The position numbers were made by a program, and so were the translations under genes. Shown here piece by piece: positions 35,680 to 45,386 of a DNA stretch of 54,284 nt. Numbering within the stretch: the stretch's first letter is position 1; every line of letters begins with the position of its first letter. A model generated the notes under the pieces. The model was not told the origin of the DNA, searched no databases, and saw only the letters and a list, made by a program, of their open reading frames with translations. This DNA is from an uncultured Clostridia bacterium (GTDB taxonomy: Bacteria > Bacillota > Clostridia > Christensenellales > UBA1242): NCBI GenBank assembly GCA_944381155.1, contig CALWKA010000009.1, positions 1-54,284 of the forward strand. Direction: 5' to 3'.

Positions 35680-38600
35680 AAAAGAAAGTATTTAGTTTAA
35701 TTTCAATGATTTCATTAATGATTGCCTCACTGTTGGTTTTGTGGTCGGTGGGCAATGTTTACGCGTATGAGCCAGAAGATGTGGTGGACAGCAATTGGCT
35801 GATCAGCGCGGGTGTTCCATACGAGTCGAATACGAAAGCAGGTTCGACCAGCGGATATGGAAATTTCCTTTTAGGTCAAGAAAATGTCACCCTCACCACA
35901 AATGCAGAGGATGGCTTTGGTTTGGTGGGTTGGCAGATCGTTTATACGGACGAGCCTAGCCAATCTACATATATTGATAGTTCGGACCTGACCGTTGGGG
36001 AAGATAATGTCGCTAGCAAAACTATTCAGTTTGGTAGCGGAGAAAATCAGGTGGACATCAGATTCGATTATTTGGATACCGACCTTGATGGATATTACGA
36101 TCAAGGTAGTTTTAACATATCTAGAGTGTTTGAAAATCTGCAAGTCGTGTCCGTTTTTGATTTTATCTACTTCAATGTGGACATTAGTGAACTAAACGAG
36201 ATTAGCACGATTAACTCATATTCTTCCGAAGCAATTGGCAATTCGGACAATACAATTTATTATACCAGCAAATCAAGCAATGGCAGTTATGATGTCTATT
36301 CGGATGCGGTTGTATCATTCAATGTGGATGGTGTGGATAAATTGTATTATTACGGCGAATTGTATTCGGACGGGACTGAATACTTTACATTACATAACAC
36401 TTTGACCGATCTGCCAACTGAACAAAAGGTAGATTACACTTTGGGCGCGTATAGACTTTTGGACGAAGTGGAAGCGACATTTGAAATTGATGCAAAAGAA
36501 GATTTGTACGCGAGCAAAAATATTGATGTGCAAGGAATTTCTGTGGCTAGCGATTCAAACGAATTAGATCTGGTGCTAGACGGAGAAGAAAGTGCATATT
36601 CGATTACTAAAGATCAATATAACCGTACTACATCATTGAATTTTAAATTTACTATAAATAATTCTTCCAATCAAGAATCTGTCCTAAAAATTGATTATGA
36701 CAATCTATATTTGGCAGACATTGAAACATTCATTGACGATGTAGCGTGCGAGGGTGAAGATATTAATGTGGTATTGAATGTGTTGACTATAAATTTCTAT
36801 TATGCACAACTGACGGATAGTTCTTATTTTGTTAAAAATGCAACGGACAACAATGGCAACTCATTTAAACTGGTCGCTACACCAAAAATCAGCAAAGTGG
36901 TAGACGCGCGAAGCTATGACTATTATCAATTTGGTTCAATTGATGGCCGTGTGGAGATGACTAGCACATATCCTAATGTTGATCAAAATATCACTATCAA
37001 AGTAAATTATAATTCGATAAATTATAGCGTAAATTTTGAATTTAGATTGTACGATTCTGAAACGGGAAATATTAGTGCTCCTACAGGTGACTTCAATCTT
37101 GAAAATCCTATCTATTTGACTAGGGGAGATCAATTCACGATTGAAAAATCGGACAATTCAAATAATGTTGGATATAGTTTTTATGGATTTGCATTCAGCC
37201 AATTCCAAGTGGGCAAAAATACTTCTATAGATGTGGAAATTGATGCGGACAAGCCTGAAAATTATACTATTTTAATGCTGTATGAATATATAGATTATTC
37301 AATAAAATTCGTAAATTTTGATCAAATTAGTTTGAATTATGAGGCGCAAGAATATTATCCTATTTCTTCTACCACTCTGTCTATTACGCACGCTGGTGTG
37401 CCTTCTACTGACACTATTGGTGCGGACGAATTAAGGCATAATGCGGAAAAATCAATCACCTTTGATCTGGTGGCAAATGTTGGTGATAATTTGGCTGTGA
37501 CTTCTGAATTGGTGAACGGATTCTATCTTTTAGGATACAAAATTGGCGGAGTTGGAGATTATGTTATCAATAATAACAGCATAGAACTTTTGTTAAATCA
37601 AGACGCTATTACTCAATATGTTAATGATAGCAACGAAATAGAAATATATGTGTATGAAGATTATACAAAATATTCACTCACTTATTATATCGAAGCGGGA
37701 ACGGACACATATCTTGACCAAGATGTAATAATGGCAGATTTGACTTATGAAACTACTAGTTCAAATATCCAAGTTGACGAGAGCGATCCGAGTGTTTATA
37801 AAATCGTCATCAATGATTTGAAATTGTACGACACGGTCAATTTGAAAGCAAAAGGTAAGTTTGTTGACAATGTCGAAGCACAAGACGATTATACTTATAT
37901 GTTCGTGCGATTCACTGAAAATGACAAGATAAATCTTACATATTCGTACGATTTAGACACAGATACTTATTCGCATACCGAAGTCATTTTGCGTGATATG
38001 ATCAGCATTAAAGTTGTGTATACTATGCCTAGCGCACGACTACTTATCTCACAAGATAGAGAAAATGCATACGATTTGAGCAATTTAGTCGTTTATCAGG
38101 ACGGAAGTCCGCTGACTATCAGCGAAAACGCTGTCATTGTTGAGGCGGGTAGAAATATTCAAGTGATGTTGAATCCTAACAATTCGGACGATGTGGTAGC
38201 ATTTGGATACAGATTGACAGGATATACCTTAACTTCTGAAGGAGATGAGATATTCACTTCGGTAGATTCTCTAATGGATCCTTATACATTTTCGTATAAT
38301 GTCACGAGTTCAAATATGCAATATTTGGTGATCAATTTTATTGAAGTGGAATATCATTTGTCCGTATTGCAATCCGGTGGCGGAGCTGGCTTCAATGGTC
38401 AATATGTTAACTTTGGTGGTCAAAATTACAAACTTTTGACTATTGACGATAGATCACTAGAATTTAGTATGCCACAAGGCTATTATGCTTCTATCGTGTC
38501 ATTCGTGGGTGCAGACGGATTTGCTTATCAATACGAAGAAATGGGTCAAACAAATGATTATCAAGCAAATTTGTATTCATACACTTTTGAAATTCAAGAA

Positions 38601-41600
38601 TTTAATGATTTGGTAGATCAATATGGAGTTTTGTTTGACGATTATGTTGAACTAAATATATTGGTCAACTATCAGATACACACATATTCTATTACGATAG
38701 ATTTTGAACTCACGAATCCGAAAAATAATGATTATGATAGCAGAGTGATTTATCCAGTTATGATAATTCAATATTCGTATCAAGGTGTTCCGCAAGAAAT
38801 AACAGGAGAGATTGAAAACAATCAAGTTGTCTTTGAAGAAATTCCTTATCAGTGTACAGTCATCATATCTGTTTCTGGCAATATTCAAAATGGCTTGACT
38901 GCTTTTGGTTGGACGAATGTACTAGATGAAGCGCCAAATTATTCGCATAACAACTTAAGTTTGACAGTTCCAAGCATTACACAGAACGAATATTTTAAAT
39001 ATAAATTGAGCTATGAATCATACACTGTCAATCTCATTTTGGATGATATCAATAGAGGAAATCCTAGCGTATTGGTAAATAACATTGAAATAAATCAAGT
39101 CGCTTTATATGACAATCTGAAAATACAAACAAAGGCAAATAAAAACAATGGATTTAAATTTAAGAACTTGTATTATTATGTATATTCATACCAGCCATAT
39201 ATTTATTCTGATGATACTTGGATACAAAAATATTCCACTCTTTACACATTTTCAAATGAAACTGGATATTTTTTAAACACATCCAATCAATACAATCCGA
39301 ACATCACTTATTATGAATATGCTTTGACTCAAGTTAACTACGATGAGACTACCACTTATGAAGACGAAATGTTCAATGTTGATAACTATTACATTGAGAA
39401 CGGAATTATCACTTTCTATATTGAATACGACTATATTGAGATTTTACTTGTTAACGAAAGTCAGAATTATACAGATGTTGGTTTTGATCGCGGAGATGTA
39501 TATATTGATCCTAACAATTATGCAACATACACTATCATGGTGACGACAGATGGCGAATCTCACGAATTGCAAGAAGGCGAAACTATTAATTATTTGGATA
39601 GCGTAGAAGTGTTCATCAAATTCAACGATGTCAGTTTGAATGAAAATGAAACATACAATTTGAGCAAAGGAGTAAATCTTGTTGATATATTAATTTTGAG
39701 TAAAAGTTATATATTTTACGCTACAGAGCAAGAAGGCGAATATAAATTCAGTTTCAATGTCAGTGAAATTATTTCAGAAGTGGCAGAAGAAGGGAAAGTG
39801 GTCATATTGTATAAATATTTGGTGAATGAAAAAATGATCACGCTCACCACAAACATTGATGATGCCGATTTCTATCAAATTAATAATGTGCCACGCTTTA
39901 TAATGAGTTATGACAACAACATATTTGGTTTTGATGCGCAAATTTACTCTTCATCTGGGCAATCTTATCTTACAAATAATCTTCAATTCTTGGGCAAAAC
40001 TCAAATTAATTATAGTTTCCAAACTATATCAGGCACAGATTATTCAAAATTCTTCTATATAAAAGAATTTAAGATATATGACGATCAGGGCAAACTGCTT
40101 TTAGATTCACAGACTGCTACGCGCGAAGATTATAATAATTATGGTTTGGTCGTAGCGTACGACGATCAGGGCAATATTAGAAGTATCGATGTCCGCTTTG
40201 TAGACAATATTGTGATTCAATTGCAGGTTCAACCACAGATTTTATACAATGGGGCGACCAATATTAATGGCGTGTATATATTTACCACCACATTTATTTG
40301 TGACAATACTGGTAAGGGTATACCACAAAGTTTAACTGTAGGCGCAGGTCCAGAATCTAATATACAATCATCTGAATTCATATTAAATTTCTTGATGAAT
40401 GACGATAATGAATACAACATTTACTATTATGATGAAAATGGATACTATGAGGATATGCCTGTTGAACCTACAGATGTTGGTGAGTATAGGGTAGAAATTG
40501 AATTCAATGATACGGGCGAATATTCGTGGCTTAATACTATTGAATTGCAATATGAAGTGCTATTCATAATTCAACCTCGCTCAATTAGTGCTACTTATAC
40601 ATTGAATGAAACATTTAGCAAGACTTATGATGGAAGTTCAAGTTATGACGCTATCAGATTATTGCAATATTTGCAATTCACCGATGGTACGACAACTATT
40701 GACTATATAGGCAGTGGCTTTATGCTTACGCAGAATTATTCTGCCAACATAACATATCTAATCAACGGAGTGGAAACGCCTATTTCTACAGCAAACGAAG
40801 ATATTTATTACAATATTACATTTTCAAATATCAATCTATCCTATTCCGATTTCAATAATAATTTTATGCTTACAAACAATAGTGTGACTTTGCTAAATTG
40901 TATAAAAATTATGAAAAGACAACTAAATTTAATCGGTGTGGAAGTCAATGATAAAGTGTATGACGGCAATGTCTCCGCCCAGATTAAACAAGATGCGGAT
41001 GTTAGATTGCAGGGCGCTTTGCCTGATGATGATGTACATTTGTTTGTAGACCAATTGACAATTTCATTTGCAGATGCGACGGTTGGAATAAATAAACAAG
41101 TAACTATCAATTCGGAAGATGCTTTGGTGGGTGAAGATGCACTAAATTATAATTTAAATACTGCTACAATTTCTGCTAGCATTTATCCATATAGTGTAAG
41201 TGCAAATATTGAAGGTGTTGGAGATGTGACAATAACCAATGAAAGAGGTTTGACCGATCCGAGTCTTGTGAAGCTGATTCCAATTGGTGTTGATCTAAAA
41301 ATTGAAATTATCGAATTAGATTCAAACGAATATGTAAATATTTATGATAAGATTGCAAGTTATTTGTCAAACGATAGAGTGTTTGCAATTGGTTACAAAC
41401 TATCATTTGAACTTGATGGTATAAGTCAACTAATTGATAATAATCTATATTTAACACTGCCTAATGAAGATCGTTTAACTAGCGCACTTTGGCTTACAGG
41501 CGATCAGGCGGGCACGCTGGAATATGAAGTGAAAAATGATAGTGTGACTATTGATTTGGCTCAAATGAATACCGATGTAAATACAATAATTCTCACTCAA

Positions 41601-41738
41601 CAGCGTAGATTGCTCAAACTGTGGCAGATAATTTTGATTATTGTATTGCTATTGTTGTTGATATTGATCATAATCATCATTCTATTAATAATTAGGAAAA
41701 AGAAGAAAGATAAATATAGCGAAAATGAAAAGATTTAG
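35676..41738 (+). CDS. Giant secreted, membrane-anchored surface protein (2,020 aa) with YDG-type repeats
   Basis: Residues 1-30 are a signal peptide (MKKKVFSLISMISLMIASLL core, ending NVYA). The body is about 1,950 residues of beta-rich, Asp-, Asn- and Tyr-rich sequence with recurring segments such as GYSFYGFAFSQFQVG, GFYLLGYKIGG and LTAFGWTN that resemble InlB-type B repeats. Two YDG/MBG-like modules lie near residues 1636 (SKTYDGSSSYD) and 1759 (DKVYDGNVSAQ, then LVGEDALNYNLN). A hydrophobic helix at about 1985-2008 and a basic KKKKDK tail anchor it; no LPXTG is present. It is most likely an adhesin or stalk. It starts inside the trxB stop and is followed after 8 bases by two YcxB-like genes. 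Cys is rare outside the signal region. Function unproven. Confidence 0.8.
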   Translation: MKKKVFSLISMISLMIASLLVLWSVGNVYAYEPEDVVDSNWLISAGVPYESNTKAGSTSGYGNFLLGQENVTLTTNAEDGFGLVGWQIVYTDEPSQSTYIDSSDLTVGEDNVASKTIQFGSGENQVDIRFDYLDTDLDGYYDQGSFNISRVFENLQVVSVFDFIYFNVDISELNEISTINSYSSEAIGNSDNTIYYTSKSSNGSYDVYSDAVVSFNVDGVDKLYYYGELYSDGTEYFTLHNTLTDLPTEQKVDYTLGAYRLLDEVEATFEIDAKEDLYASKNIDVQGISVASDSNELDLVLDGEESAYSITKDQYNRTTSLNFKFTINNSSNQESVLKIDYDNLYLADIETFIDDVACEGEDINVVLNVLTINFYYAQLTDSSYFVKNATDNNGNSFKLVATPKISKVVDARSYDYYQFGSIDGRVEMTSTYPNVDQNITIKVNYNSINYSVNFEFRLYDSETGNISAPTGDFNLENPIYLTRGDQFTIEKSDNSNNVGYSFYGFAFSQFQVGKNTSIDVEIDADKPENYTILMLYEYIDYSIKFVNFDQISLNYEAQEYYPISSTTLSITHAGVPSTDTIGADELRHNAEKSITFDLVANVGDNLAVTSELVNGFYLLGYKIGGVGDYVINNNSIELLLNQDAITQYVNDSNEIEIYVYEDYTKYSLTYYIEAGTDTYLDQDVIMADLTYETTSSNIQVDESDPSVYKIVINDLKLYDTVNLKAKGKFVDNVEAQDDYTYMFVRFTENDKINLTYSYDLDTDTYSHTEVILRDMISIKVVYTMPSARLLISQDRENAYDLSNLVVYQDGSPLTISENAVIVEAGRNIQVMLNPNNSDDVVAFGYRLTGYTLTSEGDEIFTSVDSLMDPYTFSYNVTSSNMQYLVINFIEVEYHLSVLQSGGGAGFNGQYVNFGGQNYKLLTIDDRSLEFSMPQGYYASIVSFVGADGFAYQYEEMGQTNDYQANLYSYTFEIQEFNDLVDQYGVLFDDYVELNILVNYQIHTYSITIDFELTNPKNNDYDSRVIYPVMIIQYSYQGVPQEITGEIENNQVVFEEIPYQCTVIISVSGNIQNGLTAFGWTNVLDEAPNYSHNNLSLTVPSITQNEYFKYKLSYESYTVNLILDDINRGNPSVLVNNIEINQVALYDNLKIQTKANKNNGFKFKNLYYYVYSYQPYIYSDDTWIQKYSTLYTFSNETGYFLNTSNQYNPNITYYEYALTQVNYDETTTYEDEMFNVDNYYIENGIITFYIEYDYIEILLVNESQNYTDVGFDRGDVYIDPNNYATYTIMVTTDGESHELQEGETINYLDSVEVFIKFNDVSLNENETYNLSKGVNLVDILILSKSYIFYATEQEGEYKFSFNVSEIISEVAEEGKVVILYKYLVNEKMITLTTNIDDADFYQINNVPRFIMSYDNNIFGFDAQIYSSSGQSYLTNNLQFLGKTQINYSFQTISGTDYSKFFYIKEFKIYDDQGKLLLDSQTATREDYNNYGLVVAYDDQGNIRSIDVRFVDNIVIQLQVQPQILYNGATNINGVYIFTTTFICDNTGKGIPQSLTVGAGPESNIQSSEFILNFLMNDDNEYNIYYYDENGYYEDMPVEPTDVGEYRVEIEFNDTGEYSWLNTIELQYEVLFIIQPRSISATYTLNETFSKTYDGSSSYDAIRLLQYLQFTDGTTTIDYIGSGFMLTQNYSANITYLINGVETPISTANEDIYYNITFSNINLSYSDFNNNFMLTNNSVTLLNCIKIMKRQLNLIGVEVNDKVYDGNVSAQIKQDADVRLQGALPDDDVHLFVDQLTISFADATVGINKQVTINSEDALVGEDALNYNLNTATISASIYPYSVSANIEGVGDVTITNERGLTDPSLVKLIPIGVDLKIEIIELDSNEYVNIYDKIASYLSNDRVFAIGYKLSFELDGISQLIDNNLYLTLPNEDRLTSALWLTGDQAGTLEYEVKNDSVTIDLAQMNTDVNTIILTQQRRLLKLWQIILIIVLLLLLILIIIIILLIIRKKKKDKYSENEKI

Positions 41739-41746
41739 GAGACAGG

Positions 41747-42289
41747 ATGTTTGAATGCAAATACAAATATGAGCTTGAAGATTGTTTGACAAGTGCAACT
41801 TATGTGTACAAATCGCAGAAAAGAAAGCAGGACAAAGTGATAGCAATTTTGATTCCAATACTAATGCTTGCTATGGTGGCAATGTTGATAGTTGATATTG
41901 TGACGGGGAATTCATATACGCTAGATATAGTGTTATTAGTGGCGTTGGTGATACTAGAAATTGTTTATTTGTTGATTCCTGTCACGCTTAAAAAATCTCA
42001 AAAGAAAGCATATTTTAGTCAAAATCTTGACAAAATGGATTATCTTCATATCGTGATAGACAATGCTCTTTGCACCGAAACATTGATTAAAGACGAGAGT
42101 GAACAGGCAAAAAATGTTCACTCTCTAAAATCATTGACTAGCTTTTTGGAAGATAGCACGCGTCTAATTTTAGTGTTTAACAGAGCAGAGTATGTCTGTA
42201 TCCGCAAAGACAAGTTGACGGGCGGATTGGACAAGCTCAAAGCGCATTTGCAAAAATGTATGAGCAAAAATATTAATGGTAAAAAGTAG
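41747..42289 (+). CDS. YcxB-like membrane protein, copy 1
   Basis: 180 residues. The layout matches the YcxB-like family: a short N-terminal strand (MFECKYKYELEDC), two adjacent membrane helices (about 32-54 and 58-78) and a C-terminal cytoplasmic domain of about 95 residues whose core reads STRLILVFNRAEYVCIRKDKL. The biochemical role of this family is unknown. AGGAGACAGG lies just before the ATG, eight bases after the surface-protein stop. The next gene is a paralog with the same plan, so the pair arose by tandem duplication. Position at the end of the surface-protein operon suggests a role in its display, anchoring or sensing, which is inference. Confidence 0.75.
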   Translation: MFECKYKYELEDCLTSATYVYKSQKRKQDKVIAILIPILMLAMVAMLIVDIVTGNSYTLDIVLLVALVILEIVYLLIPVTLKKSQKKAYFSQNLDKMDYLHIVIDNALCTETLIKDESEQAKNVHSLKSLTSFLEDSTRLILVFNRAEYVCIRKDKLTGGLDKLKAHLQKCMSKNINGKK

Positions 42290-42294
42290 GTAAT

Positions 42295-42846
42295 ATGTTT
42301 GAATCGCGTTTTAATTTTACACTTGAAGACAATATAGCGGGCACTATGTATACCACGAAGAAAAAAAATAAAAAGTTGGCAATAGTCGTATACATTTTAT
42401 TGGCTATTTGTTTAGTGATGTCGATTGTGACGCTAGTATTGGATATAATTTCAGGAGCTAGTTTTGCTTTTGATATCTTTTTGATTATATTTGTGATTGC
42501 TGTAGGGACGATGTACTATTTCTCCCCTAAATTTTGGAAAAAATCGGCAATCAAAACTTATCAAGAATATATTGCTCCTAATAATTATTGCGTAGTGATA
42601 ATTGATGAAGACAGTTGCAAAGTTTCGTTCTTTAAAGAGCAAGAAGAAGTGAGCAAAATGGTACTTGATTTGAACAATATCACCGCCTGCTTTGAAGATG
42701 AGTTTAGGTTGGTGATCGTGTTTAACAAAACTAATTTTGCGGTGGTCAAAAAAGAGGGACTGAAAGGGAATATCCAAGAGCTAAAAGACTTGATTGAAGT
42801 TCATCTTAAAGAGAATGAAACTATAGAATATATGAAGAAAATCTAG
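42295..42846 (+). CDS. YcxB-like membrane protein, copy 2
   Basis: 183 residues with the same plan as its neighbour: N-terminal MFESRFNFTLEDN, two helices (about 28-52 and 57-76) and a C-terminal domain with FRLVIVFNKTNFAVVKKEGL. Likeness to copy 1 is clear at both ends (MFExxxxxxLED, LVFN) but low between, so duplication is not recent. It begins five bases after the copy 1 stop, whose final codons (ggtaaaaagtaggta) supply the only purine-rich ribosome site. A strong terminator follows, closing the trxB operon. Two divergent copies could form a heterodimer; this is a guess. Confidence 0.75.
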   Translation: MFESRFNFTLEDNIAGTMYTTKKKNKKLAIVVYILLAICLVMSIVTLVLDIISGASFAFDIFLIIFVIAVGTMYYFSPKFWKKSAIKTYQEYIAPNNYCVVIIDEDSCKVSFFKEQEEVSKMVLDLNNITACFEDEFRLVIVFNKTNFAVVKKEGLKGNIQELKDLIEVHLKENETIEYMKKI

Positions 42847-42908
42847 TTTTGAAAAGTTGCAATATGCGTAAATTACCTGATTTAATTAAACAAAATAAAA
42901 TTCAAGAA

Positions 42909-42940
42909 AAGAAGTTTAGTTTTTATTAAACTTCTTTTTT
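42909..42940 (+). terminator. Terminator of the trxB-surface protein-YcxB operon
   Basis: aagaagttta pairs perfectly with taaacttctt around an 8-base loop and runs into T residues, 62 bases after the last stop. Confidence 0.88.
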
Positions 42941-42980
42941 AATTAATCTAAATAAAAATCTTGAATTATTTTGATTTTGC

Positions 42981-43009
42981 TTGAATTAAGAAACAAAAAA
43001 TAATATAAT
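42981..43009 (+). promoter_or_regulatory. Sigma-A promoter of the CYTH-like gene
   Basis: TTGAAT (42981-42986), 17 bp and TATAAT (43004-43009). The ATG starts six bases after the -10 box, at the predicted transcription start, so the message should be leaderless. Confidence 0.75.
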
Positions 43010-43015
43010 AAATAT

Positions 43016-43612
43016 ATGAAAACTGAAATCTCGGTTCAATTATATGAAAATATAGACGACTTGTTGACTAAATTGGCTATGAAAAATGCAAAATTTGTTG
43101 AGCAATATCAAGTCATTGATTATTATTTTACAAAATATTCACCAATAGAACTGAAATCAAAAGAGTATATTGAAATTTTAGATGCTTCATTTTTGGTGCG
43201 CGAGATTATAGAAGAAAATTCAAAGAGTGCAAAAATTGTGCATAAAGCAAAGAAATTGGACGAAGCGGGTAATGTCCTAGCAGAAGATAAAACTAGCGTA
43301 AATATTGAAGATGCAAAGAAGGCGGTTGCTTTATTCAAAAAGTCGGGGTTAAATTGCTGGTGCGAGATGAAAAATCATTCGTTTGTTTACTCGGTTGACG
43401 GAATAGAATTTGCTATTCAAGAAGTGGAAGATTTGGGCACTTTCATCGAGTGCGAAGAAAATAATTCTATTGAAAATTTATCCGATAGTGAAAAATTTGA
43501 ATTTTTAAAGAGATTCGTATATAGTCTTGATTTCAATATAGGGAATAATTTTAGCGTAAAAAAAGTGTATATGAAATATTTGCAAGATAATAAAAATGCT
43601 CTTTCTCACTAA
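43016..43612 (+). CDS. CYTH-like protein with a degenerate N-terminal motif
   Basis: 198 residues. The arrangement recalls the CYTH fold (CyaB adenylate cyclase and thiamine triphosphatase): DYYFTKYSP early, a central KIVHKAKKL strand, AKKAVALFKKSGLNCWCEMKN and the late VDGIEFAIQEVEDLGTFIEC, which in the family carries the acidic metal ligands. The N-terminal ExExK motif that should bind triphosphate is here EISVQL, so the first acidic residue remains but the Lys and second Glu are lost. It may be inactive or bind another ligand. No ribosome site precedes the ATG. It stands alone between two terminators. Other beta-barrel folds cannot be excluded. Confidence 0.6.
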   Translation: MKTEISVQLYENIDDLLTKLAMKNAKFVEQYQVIDYYFTKYSPIELKSKEYIEILDASFLVREIIEENSKSAKIVHKAKKLDEAGNVLAEDKTSVNIEDAKKAVALFKKSGLNCWCEMKNHSFVYSVDGIEFAIQEVEDLGTFIECEENNSIENLSDSEKFEFLKRFVYSLDFNIGNNFSVKKVYMKYLQDNKNALSH

Positions 43613-43892
43613 ATGATAAATTTTGTTTATGATTTTCAAAATTGCAAATTGTAAAATTTTTAATATTATTTTAAAATAAACATATTGAAAATTTGTTTAT
43701 GGGGAAAATAATATTTAAGTAGTAATTTATCAATTTGTAAATCTGAAAATATCTGTAGCTATATTCAGTATGAAATTATAAAATTCATACTGATAAAATT
43801 CTGTTTATAAATTATTTTTTATTTATAAATAGTTTTAATTTTGATATTGTTTTTTATTAGATTGAAAATTCAAAATTCTATTAAAAATTTAT
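43613..43892. other. AT-rich intergenic stretch
   Basis: About 280 bases between convergent genes, with no gene or repeat that I can support. The terminator of the minus-strand neighbour closes it. Confidence 0.45.
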
Positions 43893-43944
43893 AAAAAAAT
43901 GACCTATGAAGTCTATATTTTAGAACATCACAATGGTCATTTTT
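43893..43944 (-). terminator. Terminator of the Gln/Asn-rich membrane protein gene
   Basis: aaaaatgacc (43895-43904) pairs perfectly with ggtcattttt (43935-43944) around a 30-base loop, with T residues following on the minus strand. Its symmetry allows use from both sides. Confidence 0.65.
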
Positions 43945-43956
43945 CTTATTTTTTCA

Positions 43957-44697
43957 TTATTTTTTTTGCGGTGCGCTGGGCTTCGTCTGGCTGGTAGTAT
44001 TGAAAGTATTTATTCCCGTAGGGCGATTGATTGTTTGTGAATTGGTTGCTAGATTTTGAGTGGTATTTTTCGTTTGATTATTTACAATTGGATTGACCAC
44101 TTTTGGCGAAACACTTGGATTATGATTTTGCGCATTTGGCTGAGGTTGATTGTTAATTTTTGGTTGAACAGCTGGAGTTTGCACATTTGTAGCGGTGTTG
44201 CTGTTTGCGTTGTTTACATATTGCATTTTTGGTGCGTTGCTTGTATTATAATTGTTGAAGTTGTCTGCTTGCTTTGAATTTTGTCTTTTGATATTTGATT
44301 TCTTCACTGTCAGTCCGATATCTTTTCTACAATGCAATTTATATTCAAATATCCTAGCTTCACTGATTGGCGCATTGTTTTCAATCGCAAGACTGTAAAA
44401 TTCATCCGCTACATTGACATCACTTACCACGCACAACAATTCATTATATACCTTTTTTGCGCGTTCGTTGAATTCGTTGTTCAAAATGATCTGCCCACCT
44501 TTTTGCAAAATTTCATCCGCAATTTTGAAAGAATTTTCTATGGCAGTCTTTTTTAGTTCAAAGTTTCTACTGAACAATATGACATCTTTGTCTAAAATGT
44601 CTAAAATATTTTTCCTAGTCAAAAATAATATGATCACGGCAAAAATTGAAACAATCAGCCCTGCAACACCGCCCCACATAGCAATTGAAGTCCACAT
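43957..44697 (-). CDS. Membrane-anchored protein with a Gln/Asn/Thr-rich tail, unknown
   Basis: 246 residues. A single membrane helix near the N-terminus (about 7-27, GGVAGLIVSIFAVIILFL) is followed by a helical domain (about 30-130, for example NFELKKTAIENSFKIADEIL) and a low-complexity tail from about 135 rich in Asn, Gln, Thr and Pro. With no cleavage site the soluble part probably faces the cytoplasm, as the positive residues follow the helix. I do not recognise the family; the layout recalls small DivIVA- or LapA-like scaffolds but lacks their motifs. GGGGG stands about five bases before the ATG. It lies downstream of and on the same strand as the HU gene. Confidence 0.65.
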   Translation of the reverse strand: MWTSIAMWGGVAGLIVSIFAVIILFLTRKNILDILDKDVILFSRNFELKKTAIENSFKIADEILQKGGQIILNNEFNERAKKVYNELLCVVSDVNVADEFYSLAIENNAPISEARIFEYKLHCRKDIGLTVKKSNIKRQNSKQADNFNNYNTSNAPKMQYVNNANSNTATNVQTPAVQPKINNQPQPNAQNHNPSVSPKVVNPIVNNQTKNTTQNLATNSQTINRPTGINTFNTTSQTKPSAPQKK

Positions 44698-44896
44698 ATT
44701 TACCCCCTGAATTTAATAGTATTATATCAAATAAATTCGAATTTAACAAATATTTAAAAAGAAAATAAAAGAAAAATCGGCAGAAAAATATTTTTTATGA
44801 ATTTTCTATATCTATTCTGCTATATTTTTTCAAGCAAAACAAAAATTTAATTGATAAATTTAAAATCAATTGAATTGAGATCTAATATATTGAGAT

Positions 44897-44920
44897 AAAA
44901 AAACGGCTAAATAGCCGTTT
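44897..44920 (-). terminator. Terminator of the HU gene
   Basis: aaacggct/agccgttt with a 4-base loop forms a perfect 8-bp stem, followed on the minus strand by T residues, immediately after the HU stop. Confidence 0.88.
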
Positions 44921-44922
44921 GA

Positions 44923-45207
44923 TTATTTTTTCAACAATTGTTTGAAAGAAGCGCTCAATTTCACCGTAGGAACTTTGCAAGCAGCAACTTTCACTTTTTC
45001 ACCTGTGAAAGGATTGAGTTTCACACCTGCTTTTTTAGATTTGATGCCAATGTTGAAATATCCAATGAAGTGCATTTCTTTGCCTGCTTTGAGATTCTCT
45101 TTAATCTTTTCGCCTGCAGTGTTTAAGATTGATTTGATTTGGGTCTGTGTAAAACCGGTTGCTTCTGCCACCTGTTTAACAAAATCCCCTGCGCTAATTG
45201 TATTCAT
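44923..45207 (-). CDS. hup: HU-family DNA-binding protein
   Basis: 94 residues, the normal HU length. HU dimers bend and compact DNA in the nucleoid. The N-terminal helices read SAGDFVKQVAEATGFTQTQI, the hinge IGYFNIGIKSKKAGVKLNPF precedes the beta-arm with its conserved turn (NPFTGEKV), and the C-terminus is KLSASFKQLLKK. The Pro at the arm tip that intercalates DNA is in LNPFTG. The start MNTISAGDF has AAAGGAG upstream. It is single-gene and closed by its own terminator. IHF is excluded because it does not occur as such in this group. Confidence 0.93.
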   Translation of the reverse strand: MNTISAGDFVKQVAEATGFTQTQIKSILNTAGEKIKENLKAGKEMHFIGYFNIGIKSKKAGVKLNPFTGEKVKVAACKVPTVKLSASFKQLLKK

Positions 45208-45386
45208 ACTTTTCTCCTTTTTATCCGTTGAAATATCAACTTATAAAAATGCTATCAAATAAATAATAAAAAATCAACTATTTTTAAGGCAGTTTTTAAA
45301 ATTTTTATTCGCCTATTTTTTACTCTTTTATTGCAATTTTTTTATAACTATGTTATTATATTATTTGTAATTATATCGAGGTTATT

